A stretch of 64,000 nucleotides of DNA from Tardiphaga sp051811025. Its GTDB lineage: Bacteria; Pseudomonadota; Alphaproteobacteria; Rhizobiales; Xanthobacteraceae. A program made the translations under genes and the position numbers. The stretch lies in assembly GCF_051811025.1 (NCBI RefSeq), contig NZ_JBPWQE010000001.1, forward strand, positions 1,054,001 to 1,118,000, read 5' to 3'. Below, in pieces: positions 9,528 to 18,145 of this stretch (position 1 is the stretch's first letter; each line of letters starts with the position of its first letter). The notes below the pieces were generated by a model, which ran no database searches, was not told the DNA's origin, and worked only from the letters and a program-made list of their open reading frames with translations.

Positions 9528-10841
9528 ATGAGTAGACTTTTGCGGACCGGCCTCAATGCAGGCGACAGCGCACCCCTGACAGTGGTTGGCGGCGAAGGCG
9601 TGTATTTCCATCTGCAGGATGGCCGTCGCCTGATCGACGGCAGCAATACCGGCGGCGGGCTCGGCCATCGCCACCCGAAAATGGTGGAAGCCATTCGTGC
9701 AGCCGCGGATACGCCGGTCGTGAATGAGGGCTGGACCTGGATCGGCCGCGAGAAAGCCGCCGATGATCTGATCGGCACCGCCTTCGCGGGCGAGGAGGAC
9801 TGGGTCGGCGGCGTGCGCTTCTGTATCAGCGGCTCTGAGGCCAACGACATGGCGCTATCGTTGTGCCAAGCCCTGTCGCAGAAGACGGCATTGGCGACGC
9901 GCGAGCGCGCCTATCACGGCCTCGTCGGTCTGTCGCGCAGCATGACTGTGCAGCCGCACTGGCATGGCGGCCTCGCCGTGCAGGCCGGCGGTTCGCGTCT
10001 GCCCGCGCCGATGGCGCCGGTGAAGATCCTGCCTGCACCTGACGGGGCGATCTACGGCGCGCCGCTCAGCAACCAGCCGGTCAAAGACGTGCTCGCCGAT
10101 GCCGGCGCTGTTCTGGCGGATACAGCGGCGACCATCATCGACTACACGCAGGGCGGCAATTACCACGACGGCGACTATCAGGACGAAGTCGCTGATCACG
10201 CCGCGAAAGCAAATTCGATCTGGATCGCCGACGAAGTCGTCACCGGTGCTGGCCGTTCAGGCCGCTGGTTCGCGTTCCAGGGCGCCAAGAGCCGTCCGGA
10301 TATCGTCACCATGGGCAAGTCGCTCGGCGGTGGTGCTGCAGCGGTCGCTGCCGTGATCGTGTCCAAGAAGATCGTTGAGCAGCTCAAGGGATCGAGCTGG
10401 CAGAACTACGGCACGCTGCGTGGCCATCCGATCAGCATGGCCGCCATCAGTGCCTATCTCAATGTGGTGACGGAAGAGGACATTCTGGCGCGCGTGCGTG
10501 CGATGGAAGCGTTTTTCAAAAAACGCCTGCTTGAGCTTGCGCGCAGTCATCCGAGCGTCAGCCGCGTCGCAGGCCAGGGTCTGCACTGGACCGTCGAACT
10601 GCACGGGCCCGACTGGCGTTCATGGGCTGCCGACACCAAGGAAAATCCGATCGCCTCGCGTGTCGCCGCGCGAGCGATGGAAGCCGGCGCGGTGATCGGC
10701 ACATCAGGCGAGCAGACCTCGCTGTTCCTGGCGCCGCCGCTGATCATCAGCGAAGCGGATGCCGAACGCCTGCTCGCAGCGCTCGATCACGGGCTCGAAC
10801 TTGCCGACCAGGAACACGCGCGTTCCGGTGGCCTCAACTGA
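9528..10841 (+). CDS. Class III PLP-dependent aminotransferase (glutamate-1-semialdehyde aminomutase-like)
   Basis: PLP enzyme of 437 residues. The cofactor contacts are visible: GSEAND (102-107), the aspartate in WIADEVVTG (Asp235) and the Schiff-base lysine in TMGKSLGGG (Lys264). Class III enzymes of this group transfer an omega-amino group or act as aminomutases. With HyuA/HyuB upstream, an omega-amino acid or amine released from a cyclic amide is a reasonable substrate; this is inference. The gene is 13 bases after hyuB in the same operon. Confidence 0.87.
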   Translation: MSRLLRTGLNAGDSAPLTVVGGEGVYFHLQDGRRLIDGSNTGGGLGHRHPKMVEAIRAAADTPVVNEGWTWIGREKAADDLIGTAFAGEEDWVGGVRFCISGSEANDMALSLCQALSQKTALATRERAYHGLVGLSRSMTVQPHWHGGLAVQAGGSRLPAPMAPVKILPAPDGAIYGAPLSNQPVKDVLADAGAVLADTAATIIDYTQGGNYHDGDYQDEVADHAAKANSIWIADEVVTGAGRSGRWFAFQGAKSRPDIVTMGKSLGGGAAAVAAVIVSKKIVEQLKGSSWQNYGTLRGHPISMAAISAYLNVVTEEDILARVRAMEAFFKKRLLELARSHPSVSRVAGQGLHWTVELHGPDWRSWAADTKENPIASRVAARAMEAGAVIGTSGEQTSLFLAPPLIISEADAERLLAALDHGLELADQEHARSGGLN

Positions 10842-10864
10842 CACACGACAACAGAGACTTGAAG

Positions 10865-11230
10865 ATGCAAGACGAACAGGACATCCGCGCCGTCATCGCC
10901 GGCTATTTCGAAGCGCTGTATCACGGCGATGTCGCCGGTTTCCGTCGGGTGTTGCACCCGCAGGTGCGGCTGTCCTCGGCAACCGATGGCACGCTCGTCA
11001 ATCTCGATCTCGAAACCTATATGGGCATGGTTGCCGCGCGGCCGTCGTCGGCGTCGCGGGGCGACCCGCGCGAGGACGAGATCGTGAGCGTGTCCGTGGC
11101 ATCGCCGACCACGGCTCATGCCCGCGTCAAGGACATGTATCTGCCGAAGCGCTTCGTCAACGAGCTCTCCTTCATCAAGATCGATGGCCGCTGGCAGATC
11201 ATTGCCAAGGTCTGGCACTTCTTCGCCTGA
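10865..11230 (+). CDS. Nuclear transport factor 2-like (SnoaL/lumazine-binding type) protein
   Basis: Small cone-shaped-fold protein of 121 residues beginning MQDEQDIRAVIAGYFEALYHGD. This is the standard N-terminal helix of NTF2-like proteins, and the end KIDGRWQIIAKVWHFF forms their last strands. Members bind small hydrophobic ligands or act as isomerases or cyclases; no catalytic set can be named with confidence. I chose the ATG at 10865 because the frame upstream (10622 on) only overlaps the aminotransferase gene in another frame. It is the last intact gene of the hydantoinase-like operon. Confidence 0.75.
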   Translation: MQDEQDIRAVIAGYFEALYHGDVAGFRRVLHPQVRLSSATDGTLVNLDLETYMGMVAARPSSASRGDPREDEIVSVSVASPTTAHARVKDMYLPKRFVNELSFIKIDGRWQIIAKVWHFFA

Positions 11231-11265
11231 CCAATTGCTGAAATGTACCTGTCAGGAGGCTTGTC

Positions 11266-11403
11266 GTGAGTGCCGTCTCTCCGTTCTGGCCGCCCGGCGG
11301 CTCGAACGCGCTGCCGCTGCCTGAAGGCGTCCTCTACGACGCGCTGGTGCGGACGGCGACCGCACGGCCAGATCACGCTGCGCCTGACCAGCGTGCCTGC
11401 TGA
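11266..11403 (+). pseudogene. N-terminal fragment of an acyl-CoA/AMP-dependent ligase
   Basis: Starts with GTG after a perfect AGGAGG (11254-11259) and reads 45 codons before a stop. The segment SPFWPPGGSNALPLPEGVLY and then TATARPDHAA resembles the first 40 residues of long-chain acyl-CoA ligases (WP-G, then ..ARPDxxA). After 'HAA' the sequence no longer resembles the family and no AMP-binding motifs follow. I read it as the broken end of an operon gene, cut near 11385-11395, with the acyltransferase pair beyond the break. The similarity is from memory of the family. Confidence 0.5.
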
Positions 11404-11438
11404 TAGAGATGCCGGGCATTGGACGCATGCGTCAGGCT

Positions 11439-12470
11439 TCAATTGCCCTTCGGAGCATAGCGGCCGGAAAGGGTGCGAAATGCTTCGCGTCCCTGGTCCG
11501 CGGTCGATTGGTACGCGGCCAAAGAAGGTTCAGCGAAGCGGGGCGTCTTCGAAAGACGATCGATTAAGCGCCTGGTTCTCACACGCGCTGCGGCGCTATC
11601 CACGTGGTAGTACGTATCGAGCATGTGAGAGGCGTCAAAGGAAGAGTCCGCGAGCTCCCCGATCGTAACGATGCCCATTTCGGCAAATAGCAAACGCGCA
11701 TTTCGCTGAAGGTCATCGGAGTGATAACAGCCCTCGCCCGCGATCGCCGGCCACGTCACGTAAATCTGGACGTCGGCCCTGTTTTGAAGGTCACGCAATG
11801 CGCGCGCTGCCCAGCGCATGTCTTCCACGATCGGCCCTTCCGAACCGAGATATTCCGAGCATTCGATACCGGTTACGCTTGATCGTCGTCGGCTATCGTC
11901 TTTACGATCGCCATATGGGAAATTTCGCAGCAGCTTCCCGATGTTGGCGACGTGATCGCGTGCTAGGCTGGGCTTGAAGTAAAGGCGAAGCGCATCCGAT
12001 ACGTTATGCAGTGACAGGGATCTCACGACAAACTGCAGGCGAGCCAATAACGGCAGGCTGCCATAATAGGAAGCGTATTCGTCTGGCGTCTTATCGATAA
12101 AGTCGGACGGCATCTGCGAGCGAGTATAGTAAACCCATTCGAGAGGGAGGATGATGATATCGCCACGACGTGCGTATTGTAATATGCGATGCACCTTCAT
12201 CGTCAATGGAATGCTTGCGTTGTCCGCTGCGACCACGACCGGAATGCGGAATTCCTGTTCAATCATGTCCGGCGCTATTCCGAACATCGAGCTGGAACCC
12301 CCGTCGACCACTATCCTTGGGCCGACGACGGCTTCGAGAAGAAACTTGCTGTGATCAAACGGGACCGATCGATTGGCGCTGGTCAACGCGTCGTAAGTTC
12401 CGACAAGCGTAGCGGTTGCCAATAGTGCGCCAATCACCATAGACGCCGCAAATAGAACGAGCTGCCTCAC
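11439..12470 (-). CDS. SGNH-hydrolase-like partner of MBOAT acyltransferase (AlgJ/DltD-like)
   Basis: Membrane-anchored periplasmic protein of 343 residues. It has one N-terminal transmembrane segment (about 4-24), then an SGNH-like domain with the nucleophile block DGGSSSMFG (Ser at 59-61) and a C-terminal DTYYH pair (Asp285, His289). It sits six bases downstream of the MBOAT gene and is transcribed with it. Such pairs O-acetylate or otherwise acylate exported polysaccharides or cell-surface glycans: the MBOAT moves the acyl group across the membrane and the SGNH protein places it. Base composition is more AT-rich than in the surrounding operons, suggesting a different origin. Confidence 0.72.
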   Translation of the reverse strand: MRQLVLFAASMVIGALLATATLVGTYDALTSANRSVPFDHSKFLLEAVVGPRIVVDGGSSSMFGIAPDMIEQEFRIPVVVAADNASIPLTMKVHRILQYARRGDIIILPLEWVYYTRSQMPSDFIDKTPDEYASYYGSLPLLARLQFVVRSLSLHNVSDALRLYFKPSLARDHVANIGKLLRNFPYGDRKDDSRRRSSVTGIECSEYLGSEGPIVEDMRWAARALRDLQNRADVQIYVTWPAIAGEGCYHSDDLQRNARLLFAEMGIVTIGELADSSFDASHMLDTYYHVDSAAARVRTRRLIDRLSKTPRFAEPSLAAYQSTADQGREAFRTLSGRYAPKGN

Positions 12471-12476
12471 GAGACC

Positions 12477-13892
12477 TCAGAAATTGTAATAGATGAACGG
12501 TGAGGGAAGAGACGTATTTGTAGCAACAAAGGCGAGTAGTAGTGCAAATCCGGCCGTTGCGCCCGCCCACACAGTCTTATTGCGTGTCTCAATCCTGGAC
12601 AGGGCTGTGCTGGTGGGGCAAAGCCAGATCAGAGTTGCACCCACGATTAGAAGTGGCCAGATAACGAGTATTCTCTCATTTACGCCGGCCGACGGAGAGA
12701 GCATGGCCTTCAACACTGCGGCAGCCGAGTTCAGATCGGGAGCACGGAAGAAAACCCACGCGAAATTGACGAAAAGGAGCGTCATAAGAACTCCAGCCAA
12801 GTGGGGTAATTTGAAGCCTGCCGCCTGCCATGCCTTCTGTATGCAGCACGCAGCTCCGTGAAGTGCGCCCCAAGCAACGAATGTCCAAGCAGCGCCATGC
12901 CACAATCCGCCAAGGAGGAAAGTGGCGAAGAGATTGAAGTAAGTGCGTGTTGTACCGAGCCGATTCCCGCCGAGTGGGATATAGAGATAATCCCTGAGCC
13001 AGAGCGAGAGCGTTATGTGCCAACGACGCCAGAAGTCCTGTATTGAATGAGCGTGATAGGGGGCGTCGAAGTTCAACGGTAGTCGTACGCCGAACAGAAG
13101 CGAAACTCCGATGGCCATATCGGCGTACCCCGAAAAGTCGAAGTATAATTGAAAGGTATAACCGAGGCTGAGAAGCCAAGCGTCAAGGAACCCGACGGTA
13201 TCAATGCTCCTCCAGCCATTGTCTACAATCGGCGCCAATTGGTCGGCTATGAGCAGCTTCTTCATCAGTCCAATCGAGAAAAGAAGAATTCCCTCTTGAA
13301 GACAGGATCGTGACACAATCCATCCAACCGCCGTGGCATCTGCTTTTGACAGTCGCTCGAACTGGGGAATGACGTCGCGCCAATGAATAATCGGACCTGC
13401 GACCAAGTGAGGAAAATACGTCGCGAAGAGACCGTAGGAAGTCAACGTACTTCGCTGAAAATGGCCCCGGTAAACGTCGATCAAGAATGCGACTTGAGTG
13501 AAGGTGTAGAAGGAAATTCCGACGGGCAACGCTATCGGCTGGATTTGCCAGGCGAGCCCGAGCGATGAGTAAACATTCTCGAGAACAAAGTGAGTGTATT
13601 TGTAGCCGCTCAGCAATGCGAGATTAAACAAAATCGCGGCTGTGAAGACTGCACCCCGCCGTCTCGTTCCGATTTGCATCTTCGATAGTTTGCTGCCGAG
13701 GAGAAAGTTGACGAGAACCGAACACGCGAGGATTGGCAGGTGGTGCAAATCGCCGAGAGCGTAGAAGGCAAGCGAAGCGCATAGTAGGATCGGAATCGTC
13801 AAGGCGCGCCAGCCGGCGGCCGCTGCCATGTAAAAGAGCAGTAGAACCAGCGGAAGAAAGCCGAAGAGGAAGGTTCGGTCGGTAAATAGCAT
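12477..13892 (-). CDS. MBOAT family membrane-bound O-acyltransferase (AlgI/DltB-like)
   Basis: Polytopic membrane protein of 471 residues. Hallmarks are QDFWRRWHITLSLWLRDYLY with His302 and the catalytic His332 in FLLGGLWHGAAW, plus LPVGISFYTFTQ near 122. The start at 13892 (MLFTDRTFLFGFLP) matches the common beginning of this family; an upstream TTG at 13934 would add 14 unlikely residues. The ribosome binding site is weak for both. The donor is likely acetyl-CoA or another acyl-CoA and the acceptor an exopolysaccharide or surface glycan, but no polysaccharide genes are nearby. The gene is AT-richer than its neighbours: bases 12481-12540, for example, contain 24 G or C out of 60. Confidence 0.88.
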   Translation of the reverse strand: MLFTDRTFLFGFLPLVLLLFYMAAAAGWRALTIPILLCASLAFYALGDLHHLPILACSVLVNFLLGSKLSKMQIGTRRRGAVFTAAILFNLALLSGYKYTHFVLENVYSSLGLAWQIQPIALPVGISFYTFTQVAFLIDVYRGHFQRSTLTSYGLFATYFPHLVAGPIIHWRDVIPQFERLSKADATAVGWIVSRSCLQEGILLFSIGLMKKLLIADQLAPIVDNGWRSIDTVGFLDAWLLSLGYTFQLYFDFSGYADMAIGVSLLFGVRLPLNFDAPYHAHSIQDFWRRWHITLSLWLRDYLYIPLGGNRLGTTRTYFNLFATFLLGGLWHGAAWTFVAWGALHGAACCIQKAWQAAGFKLPHLAGVLMTLLFVNFAWVFFRAPDLNSAAAVLKAMLSPSAGVNERILVIWPLLIVGATLIWLCPTSTALSRIETRNKTVWAGATAGFALLLAFVATNTSLPSPFIYYNF

Positions 13893-14114
13893 AGGCCACG
13901 AGTTTCCCAGATTTCTAGCTAGAATAATCCTCAATGTACTCGACAGAGGTATACTTAGGTGTGCGTCACGCTTTCAGCCTTCTCGGAGGAGGCTGGCAAC
14001 ACCGAACCTGCTGCATCGAATTAAGCAATCGTCGCTTCGACACGGAACACAATCGCATCGCAATTTGGTCAGCTCGTAAACTAGCTAACCGAAAGGATGT
14101 CGCAACCATTATGA

Positions 14115-14264
14115 CTTGTTCTAGCAGTTGCTATTGACGCTGCCCGTGGCGAAAAGCGCTATCCCGCGGGACGCGATTTGGCGGGATTCTGGGGCAACGA
14201 TGCCATCGAGAATTTCGCGACATCGACGCATCTGAACCCGGTGCTGGACGCACTGGTATTTTAA
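14115..14264 (+). pseudogene. Possible C-terminal gene remnant
   Basis: A 49-codon stretch without a start codon, ending at a TAA. It encodes GEKRYPAGRDLAGFWGNDAI and then NFATSTHLNPVLDALVF. Codon use and composition look like the flanking high-GC genes rather than the AT-rich acyltransferase pair. I do not recognise the family. It lies just where high-GC sequence resumes, so it may be the tail of a gene interrupted by whatever brought in 11439-13892. It could also be chance. Confidence 0.25.
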
Positions 14265-14442
14265 CGATCGAAACTGGGCGGAGGGCGATAACTCCAGGTC
14301 GTCGCAGAAGGCGAGGGGGCGACCTTGCGCGATGGCTTTAGGGGACACAATTGAGCCAGCTACCGATGTTTGCTTGGGATCTGGACCGATTTGCGTGGTG
14401 ATGGCGCAAAGTTGATGCGCCGACACTGTAAGCTTCTATCGT

Positions 14443-14454
14443 GATCAATTGATC
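14443..14454. promoter_or_regulatory. 12-base palindrome upstream of the malonate operon
   Basis: GATCAATTGATC is a perfect palindrome about 100 bases before mdcA. Malonate operons are often controlled by a GntR (MdcY) or LysR (MdcR) protein; none is encoded next to this operon. Whether this is an operator is a guess from its position and symmetry. Confidence 0.3.
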
Positions 14455-14557
14455 GTGTCGTCTCCGCGCCTGAAGGTTTCGGTACTTCCGGAATGCCCGC
14501 TGGCCGTTCGATACTCCGGGCTTGCCCGGCTGGCATCCGCAAACAGAGGATGGTGCT

Positions 14558-16204
14558 ATGAGACAATGGGACACTCGAAAGCGCGTGCGTGCGGAGCGGA
14601 TTGCGGCAGGTGCCTCATTCGCGGACGGAAAGCTGATCGACGCCGACAGGCTCGTCGATTTCTTCGAAGCAGTCCTGCGACCGGGCGACCGGGTCTGCTT
14701 GGAAGGCGATAACCAGAAACAGGCTGATTTGCTTGCACGTGCGCTGGCCGATATGGATCCGACGCGCGTCCACGACCTTCACATGGTGCAGTCCGGCGTC
14801 GTCCTTCCCGAGCATCTCGACCTATTTGACAAGGGCATCGCGAAGCGTCTCGATTTTTCCTATTCGGGGCCGCAATCGGCGCGGATTGCTCAGATGCTTT
14901 TCAGCGGCAAGATCGAGCTGGGCGCCGTCCACACCTATCTGGAGCTGTTCGCACGCTATTTCGTAGATCTGACACCGCAGGTCGCGCTGATCGCCGCGGT
15001 CAGCGCGGATCGCCATGGCAACCTTTACACGGGTCCCAACACCGAGGACACGCCGACCGTGGTCGAGGCGACCAGCTTCGGTAGCGGCCTGGTCGTGGCC
15101 CAGGTTGGCGAGATTGTGGACACGCTGCCGCGCGTCGACATTCCCGGCGACCAAATTCATTTCGTGGTCGATGCCAAGAAGCCCTTCTATGTCGAGCCAC
15201 TGTTCACGCGCGATCCGGCGGCGATGACGGAGACACAGATCCTCACCGCGATGATAGCAATCAAGGGCCTTTATGCGCCGTACGGTGTTCGCCGGCTCAA
15301 CCACGGCATCGGCTTCAATACCGCGGCGATCGAACTTCTGCTGCCGACCTATGGCGAGAAGCTTGGCCTGAAAGGCAAGATCTGTACGCACTGGGCGCTG
15401 AATCCGCATCCGACCCTCATTCCCGCGATCGAGGCAGGGTGGGTCGAGCAGATCCATTGCTTCGGATCCGAGGTCGGCATGGAAGATTACCTCGCCGCCC
15501 GGTCTGACATCTTCTTCACCGGTACCGACGGGTCGCTGCGATCGAACCGCGCCTTCAGTCAGGCTGCGGGGCTTTACGCATGCGACATGTTCATCGGTTC
15601 GACACTGCAAATCGATCTCTCCGGGCACAGCTCGACCGTGACCGCGGACCGGGTCGCGGGTTTCGGCGGCGCGCCCAACATGGGATCTGATGCGCGCGGC
15701 AGGCGGCATCCGAGTGCGCCATGGTTACAAGCGGGTGCCGAGGCGGATCCCGATACGCACGCAGCGCTCAGACGCGGCCGGAAGCTCGTTGTACAGATTG
15801 GCGAAACGTTCGGCGAGGGGAACGCCCCGTTGTTCGTTGAGAAGCTCGGCGCTCTCGAACTTGCCGAGAAACTGAATCTGCCGCTGGCGCCGATCATGGT
15901 CTACGCCGATGACACGACGCATATCGTGACCGAGGAAGGGATCGCCAACCTTCTGCTGTGCCGCGACAAAAACGAGCGGGAGCAGGCGATCCGCGGCATC
16001 GCCGGCTTCACCGGGGTCGGCCGTGGGCGCGACAAGGCAATGGTCGCGCGGTTGCGCGAGCGTAAGGTGATCCAGCGTCCTGAGGATCTTGGCATCGATC
16101 CACTCGATGCCAACCGCAATATACTCGCCGCCCGCTCAATCAAGGATCTCATGCTGGCATCGGGTGGGCTGTATCGGCCGCCGAGCCGCTTTCGCAACTG
16201 GTAG
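14558..16204 (+). CDS. mdcA: Malonate decarboxylase alpha subunit (acetyl-S-ACP:malonate ACP transferase)
   Basis: The alpha subunit swaps acetyl for malonyl on the thiol of the acyl carrier subunit during biotin-independent malonate decarboxylation. The product is 548 residues, close to known MdcA proteins. It is related to CoA-transferases and contains HGIGFNTAAIELLLPTYGEK and the GFGGAPNMGSDARGRRHPS block typical of MdcA/CitF-like proteins. The ATG at 14558 is preceded by AGAGGA at a good distance; upstream in-frame codons lack one. It heads the operon mdcA-C-D-E-G-B-H. Confidence 0.93.
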   Translation: MRQWDTRKRVRAERIAAGASFADGKLIDADRLVDFFEAVLRPGDRVCLEGDNQKQADLLARALADMDPTRVHDLHMVQSGVVLPEHLDLFDKGIAKRLDFSYSGPQSARIAQMLFSGKIELGAVHTYLELFARYFVDLTPQVALIAAVSADRHGNLYTGPNTEDTPTVVEATSFGSGLVVAQVGEIVDTLPRVDIPGDQIHFVVDAKKPFYVEPLFTRDPAAMTETQILTAMIAIKGLYAPYGVRRLNHGIGFNTAAIELLLPTYGEKLGLKGKICTHWALNPHPTLIPAIEAGWVEQIHCFGSEVGMEDYLAARSDIFFTGTDGSLRSNRAFSQAAGLYACDMFIGSTLQIDLSGHSSTVTADRVAGFGGAPNMGSDARGRRHPSAPWLQAGAEADPDTHAALRRGRKLVVQIGETFGEGNAPLFVEKLGALELAEKLNLPLAPIMVYADDTTHIVTEEGIANLLLCRDKNEREQAIRGIAGFTGVGRGRDKAMVARLRERKVIQRPEDLGIDPLDANRNILAARSIKDLMLASGGLYRPPSRFRNW

Positions 16205-16215
16205 GAGGAACGGTC

Positions 16216-16533
16216 ATGGAAAAACTGTCGTTCGATCTGGCGGCACCCAATGCACCCACGGGGACGCGTCCGATGGCGCTGGTCGGGGTCGTAGCCTCCG
16301 GCAATCTCGAAATATTGCTCGAACGCGGCGGAGCACCGGGGCGCTGCATCATCGAGGTGAATACCGCTGCTCACGGTTTTCAGCCGCTGTGGGAAGCAGT
16401 GACCGCTGACTTTGTCGCACGCCGCGCCGCCGGGGGACTGCGCATTGCGATCAACGATGGCGGCGCTCGGCCTGACACCGTTTCGTTGCGGCTCGCCCAG
16501 GGCGTCCGCTCGATCGAGGAGCCCGAGGCATGA
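16216..16533 (+). CDS. mdcC: Malonate decarboxylase acyl carrier protein (delta subunit)
   Basis: Carrier subunit of 105 residues that holds the 2'-(5''-phosphoribosyl)-3'-dephospho-CoA prosthetic group. The attachment serine is expected at Ser28 in GVVASGNLE, which matches the family motif. It starts 11 bases after mdcA with GGAGGAA in front, and overlaps mdcD by four bases. Confidence 0.92.
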   Translation: MEKLSFDLAAPNAPTGTRPMALVGVVASGNLEILLERGGAPGRCIIEVNTAAHGFQPLWEAVTADFVARRAAGGLRIAINDGGARPDTVSLRLAQGVRSIEEPEA

Positions 16534-17432
16534 GCAACACACAGAAAAGTTGGTACGAGGCAGGCGCGCGTGAACGTGTTGCAGCGCTCGTCGATCGCGA
16601 CAGCTTTGCGGAATTCATGGGCCCCGAGCGTCGCGAGATCAGCCCGCATCTCGCGGTCTTCGATCTTCCGGCACAATTTGACGACGGCATCGTCGTTGGC
16701 GCCGCGACGATTGATGGCACCAACGTGCTGGTCGCTGCGCAAGAGGGGCGATTCATGGGAGGCGCTTTCGGCGAGGTCCATGGCGCCAAACTCACAGGGT
16801 TGCTGCAGGCAGCAAAAGCAATGAAGCGCGACGTGGTCATTGCGTTCGACACTGGTGGTGTGCGCTTGCAGGAAGCCAATGCCGGAGAACTGGCGATCGC
16901 GGAGATTATCCGCGCCATTGTGCAAGCGCGGATGGCTGGAGTTCGCGTCGTCGGGCTGATCGGCGGACGCGCCGGATGCTATGGCGGTGGCGGCCTGATT
17001 GCGGGGTGCTGCTCGACACTGATCGTGTCCGAACAGGGGCGCATCAGCGTATCGGGCCCCGAGGTGATCGAGACGAACAAGGGAGTCGAGGAGTTCGACT
17101 CGCGCGACCGTGCGTTTGTGTGGCGGACGATGGGCGGCAAGCAGCGAATGCTGATCGGTGGCGCGGACGCGTTTGTCGATGATGACGTCCTGGCATTCCG
17201 GAACGCCGCGATCGTTGCGCTGGCGCATCCCGCAGCACTCGACGCGAAAACCTTGGCCGCCGAACAGACGCGACTCCAACGACGCATCGCCCGGTTCGGC
17301 GAGGCGGCCGACGCCACCGACATCTGGGCCACACTCGGCATCGACGACCCGGATTCGGTGCCAGACATGCCAGCGGATCGCTTCATCGCGCTGGCCGCTG
17401 AACATAGGGAGAGCGCCGATGACGCCCGCTGA
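16530..17432 (+). CDS. mdcD: Biotin-independent malonate decarboxylase beta subunit
   Basis: Crotonase-superfamily subunit of 300 residues. With the gamma subunit it decarboxylates malonyl-S-ACP to acetyl-S-ACP. It begins with the MdcD-typical SWYEAGARERVAALVD segment and contains the glycine-rich GGRAGCYGGGGLIAGCC oxyanion region (about 149-166). It overlaps mdcC by four bases and mdcE by 14 bases, indicating translational coupling. Confidence 0.93.
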   Translation: MSNTQKSWYEAGARERVAALVDRDSFAEFMGPERREISPHLAVFDLPAQFDDGIVVGAATIDGTNVLVAAQEGRFMGGAFGEVHGAKLTGLLQAAKAMKRDVVIAFDTGGVRLQEANAGELAIAEIIRAIVQARMAGVRVVGLIGGRAGCYGGGGLIAGCCSTLIVSEQGRISVSGPEVIETNKGVEEFDSRDRAFVWRTMGGKQRMLIGGADAFVDDDVLAFRNAAIVALAHPAALDAKTLAAEQTRLQRRIARFGEAADATDIWATLGIDDPDSVPDMPADRFIALAAEHRESADDAR

Positions 17433-18141
17433 AATCCTGAATTCGCTGTTTCCATCTGGGCACGATGTCACGACCCATGGCAATCTGTCATTTGGCACGG
17501 GGTCGATGAATAACACTGTCTCGGTTCACGTGATCGGCGCGGGCGGCGGCGGTGCGATTGGTATCGAGGAAGCGCTCCAGCTCGCCGCGCATGTACTGAC
17601 GCTCGCTAACAGCGGCGATGGCCGGCCGATCTTGCTCCTGGTGGATACGTCGAGCCAGCGGATGAGCCGACGCGACGAGATGCTCGGACTCAGCGAATAT
17701 CTCGCACATCTCGCCAAGTCCCTGTTGCTGGCAGAGGCGCATGGTCACCGCACGATCGGTCTGCTCTATGGCGGCAGCGCGGCTGGCGCATTCATCGCGA
17801 CCGCATTGGCATGCGACACACTCGTGGCTCTGCCGGGTGCTCACCCGGAGGTCATGGACCTCCCGTCAATGGCGCGCGTCACCAAGCTTCCGATCGAAGT
17901 GTTGAAGGAAAAGGCCAAGGCCACCCCGGTATTCGCACCGGGGCTCGACAATCTCGCCCAAACCGGCGCGATCGCCGAAACGTGGGATCCTGACGCGCCG
18001 CTCTCGGACAAACTGGCGGCACTGCTGGCGCGACCGCGGAACGGTGATGACCGCGCAATGCTCGGCAAGGTGCGTGGCGGCCGTCCAAAGGCGGCAATCA
18101 TCGCCAACGAGGTCGCGACACTCGCACAGGCAAGGGGATGA
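17419..18141 (+). CDS. mdcE: Biotin-independent malonate decarboxylase gamma subunit
   Basis: Partner carboxyltransferase-like subunit of 240 residues. It contains GYSVGEV-like folds' counterpart LLYGGSAAGAFIATALACD (roughly residues 114-132), where the backbone forms the second oxyanion site with MdcD. The longer open frame from 17158 is a shadow of mdcD. The ATG at 17419 has AGGGAGAG upstream (17405 on) and gives a normal MdcE length. Confidence 0.92.
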   Translation: MTPAEILNSLFPSGHDVTTHGNLSFGTGSMNNTVSVHVIGAGGGGAIGIEEALQLAAHVLTLANSGDGRPILLLVDTSSQRMSRRDEMLGLSEYLAHLAKSLLLAEAHGHRTIGLLYGGSAAGAFIATALACDTLVALPGAHPEVMDLPSMARVTKLPIEVLKEKAKATPVFAPGLDNLAQTGAIAETWDPDAPLSDKLAALLARPRNGDDRAMLGKVRGGRPKAAIIANEVATLAQARG

Positions 18142-18145
18142 TCCG

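Larger units (their letters stand above)
13893..14557. other. Intergenic region between the acyltransferase pair and the malonate operon
   Basis: About 665 bases. The left part is AT-richer, like the acyltransferase genes. The right part returns to high GC and holds a short orphan reading frame (14115-14264), a 12-base palindrome (14443-14454) and the mdcA ribosome binding site AGAGGA (14544-14549). No complete gene was recognised. Confidence 0.5.

Noticed and set aside
14401..14425. ATGGCGCAAAGTTGATGCGCC, similar to the dispersed repeat
   Set aside because: Identity ends after ATGGCGCAAAG; not enough to count as a further copy.
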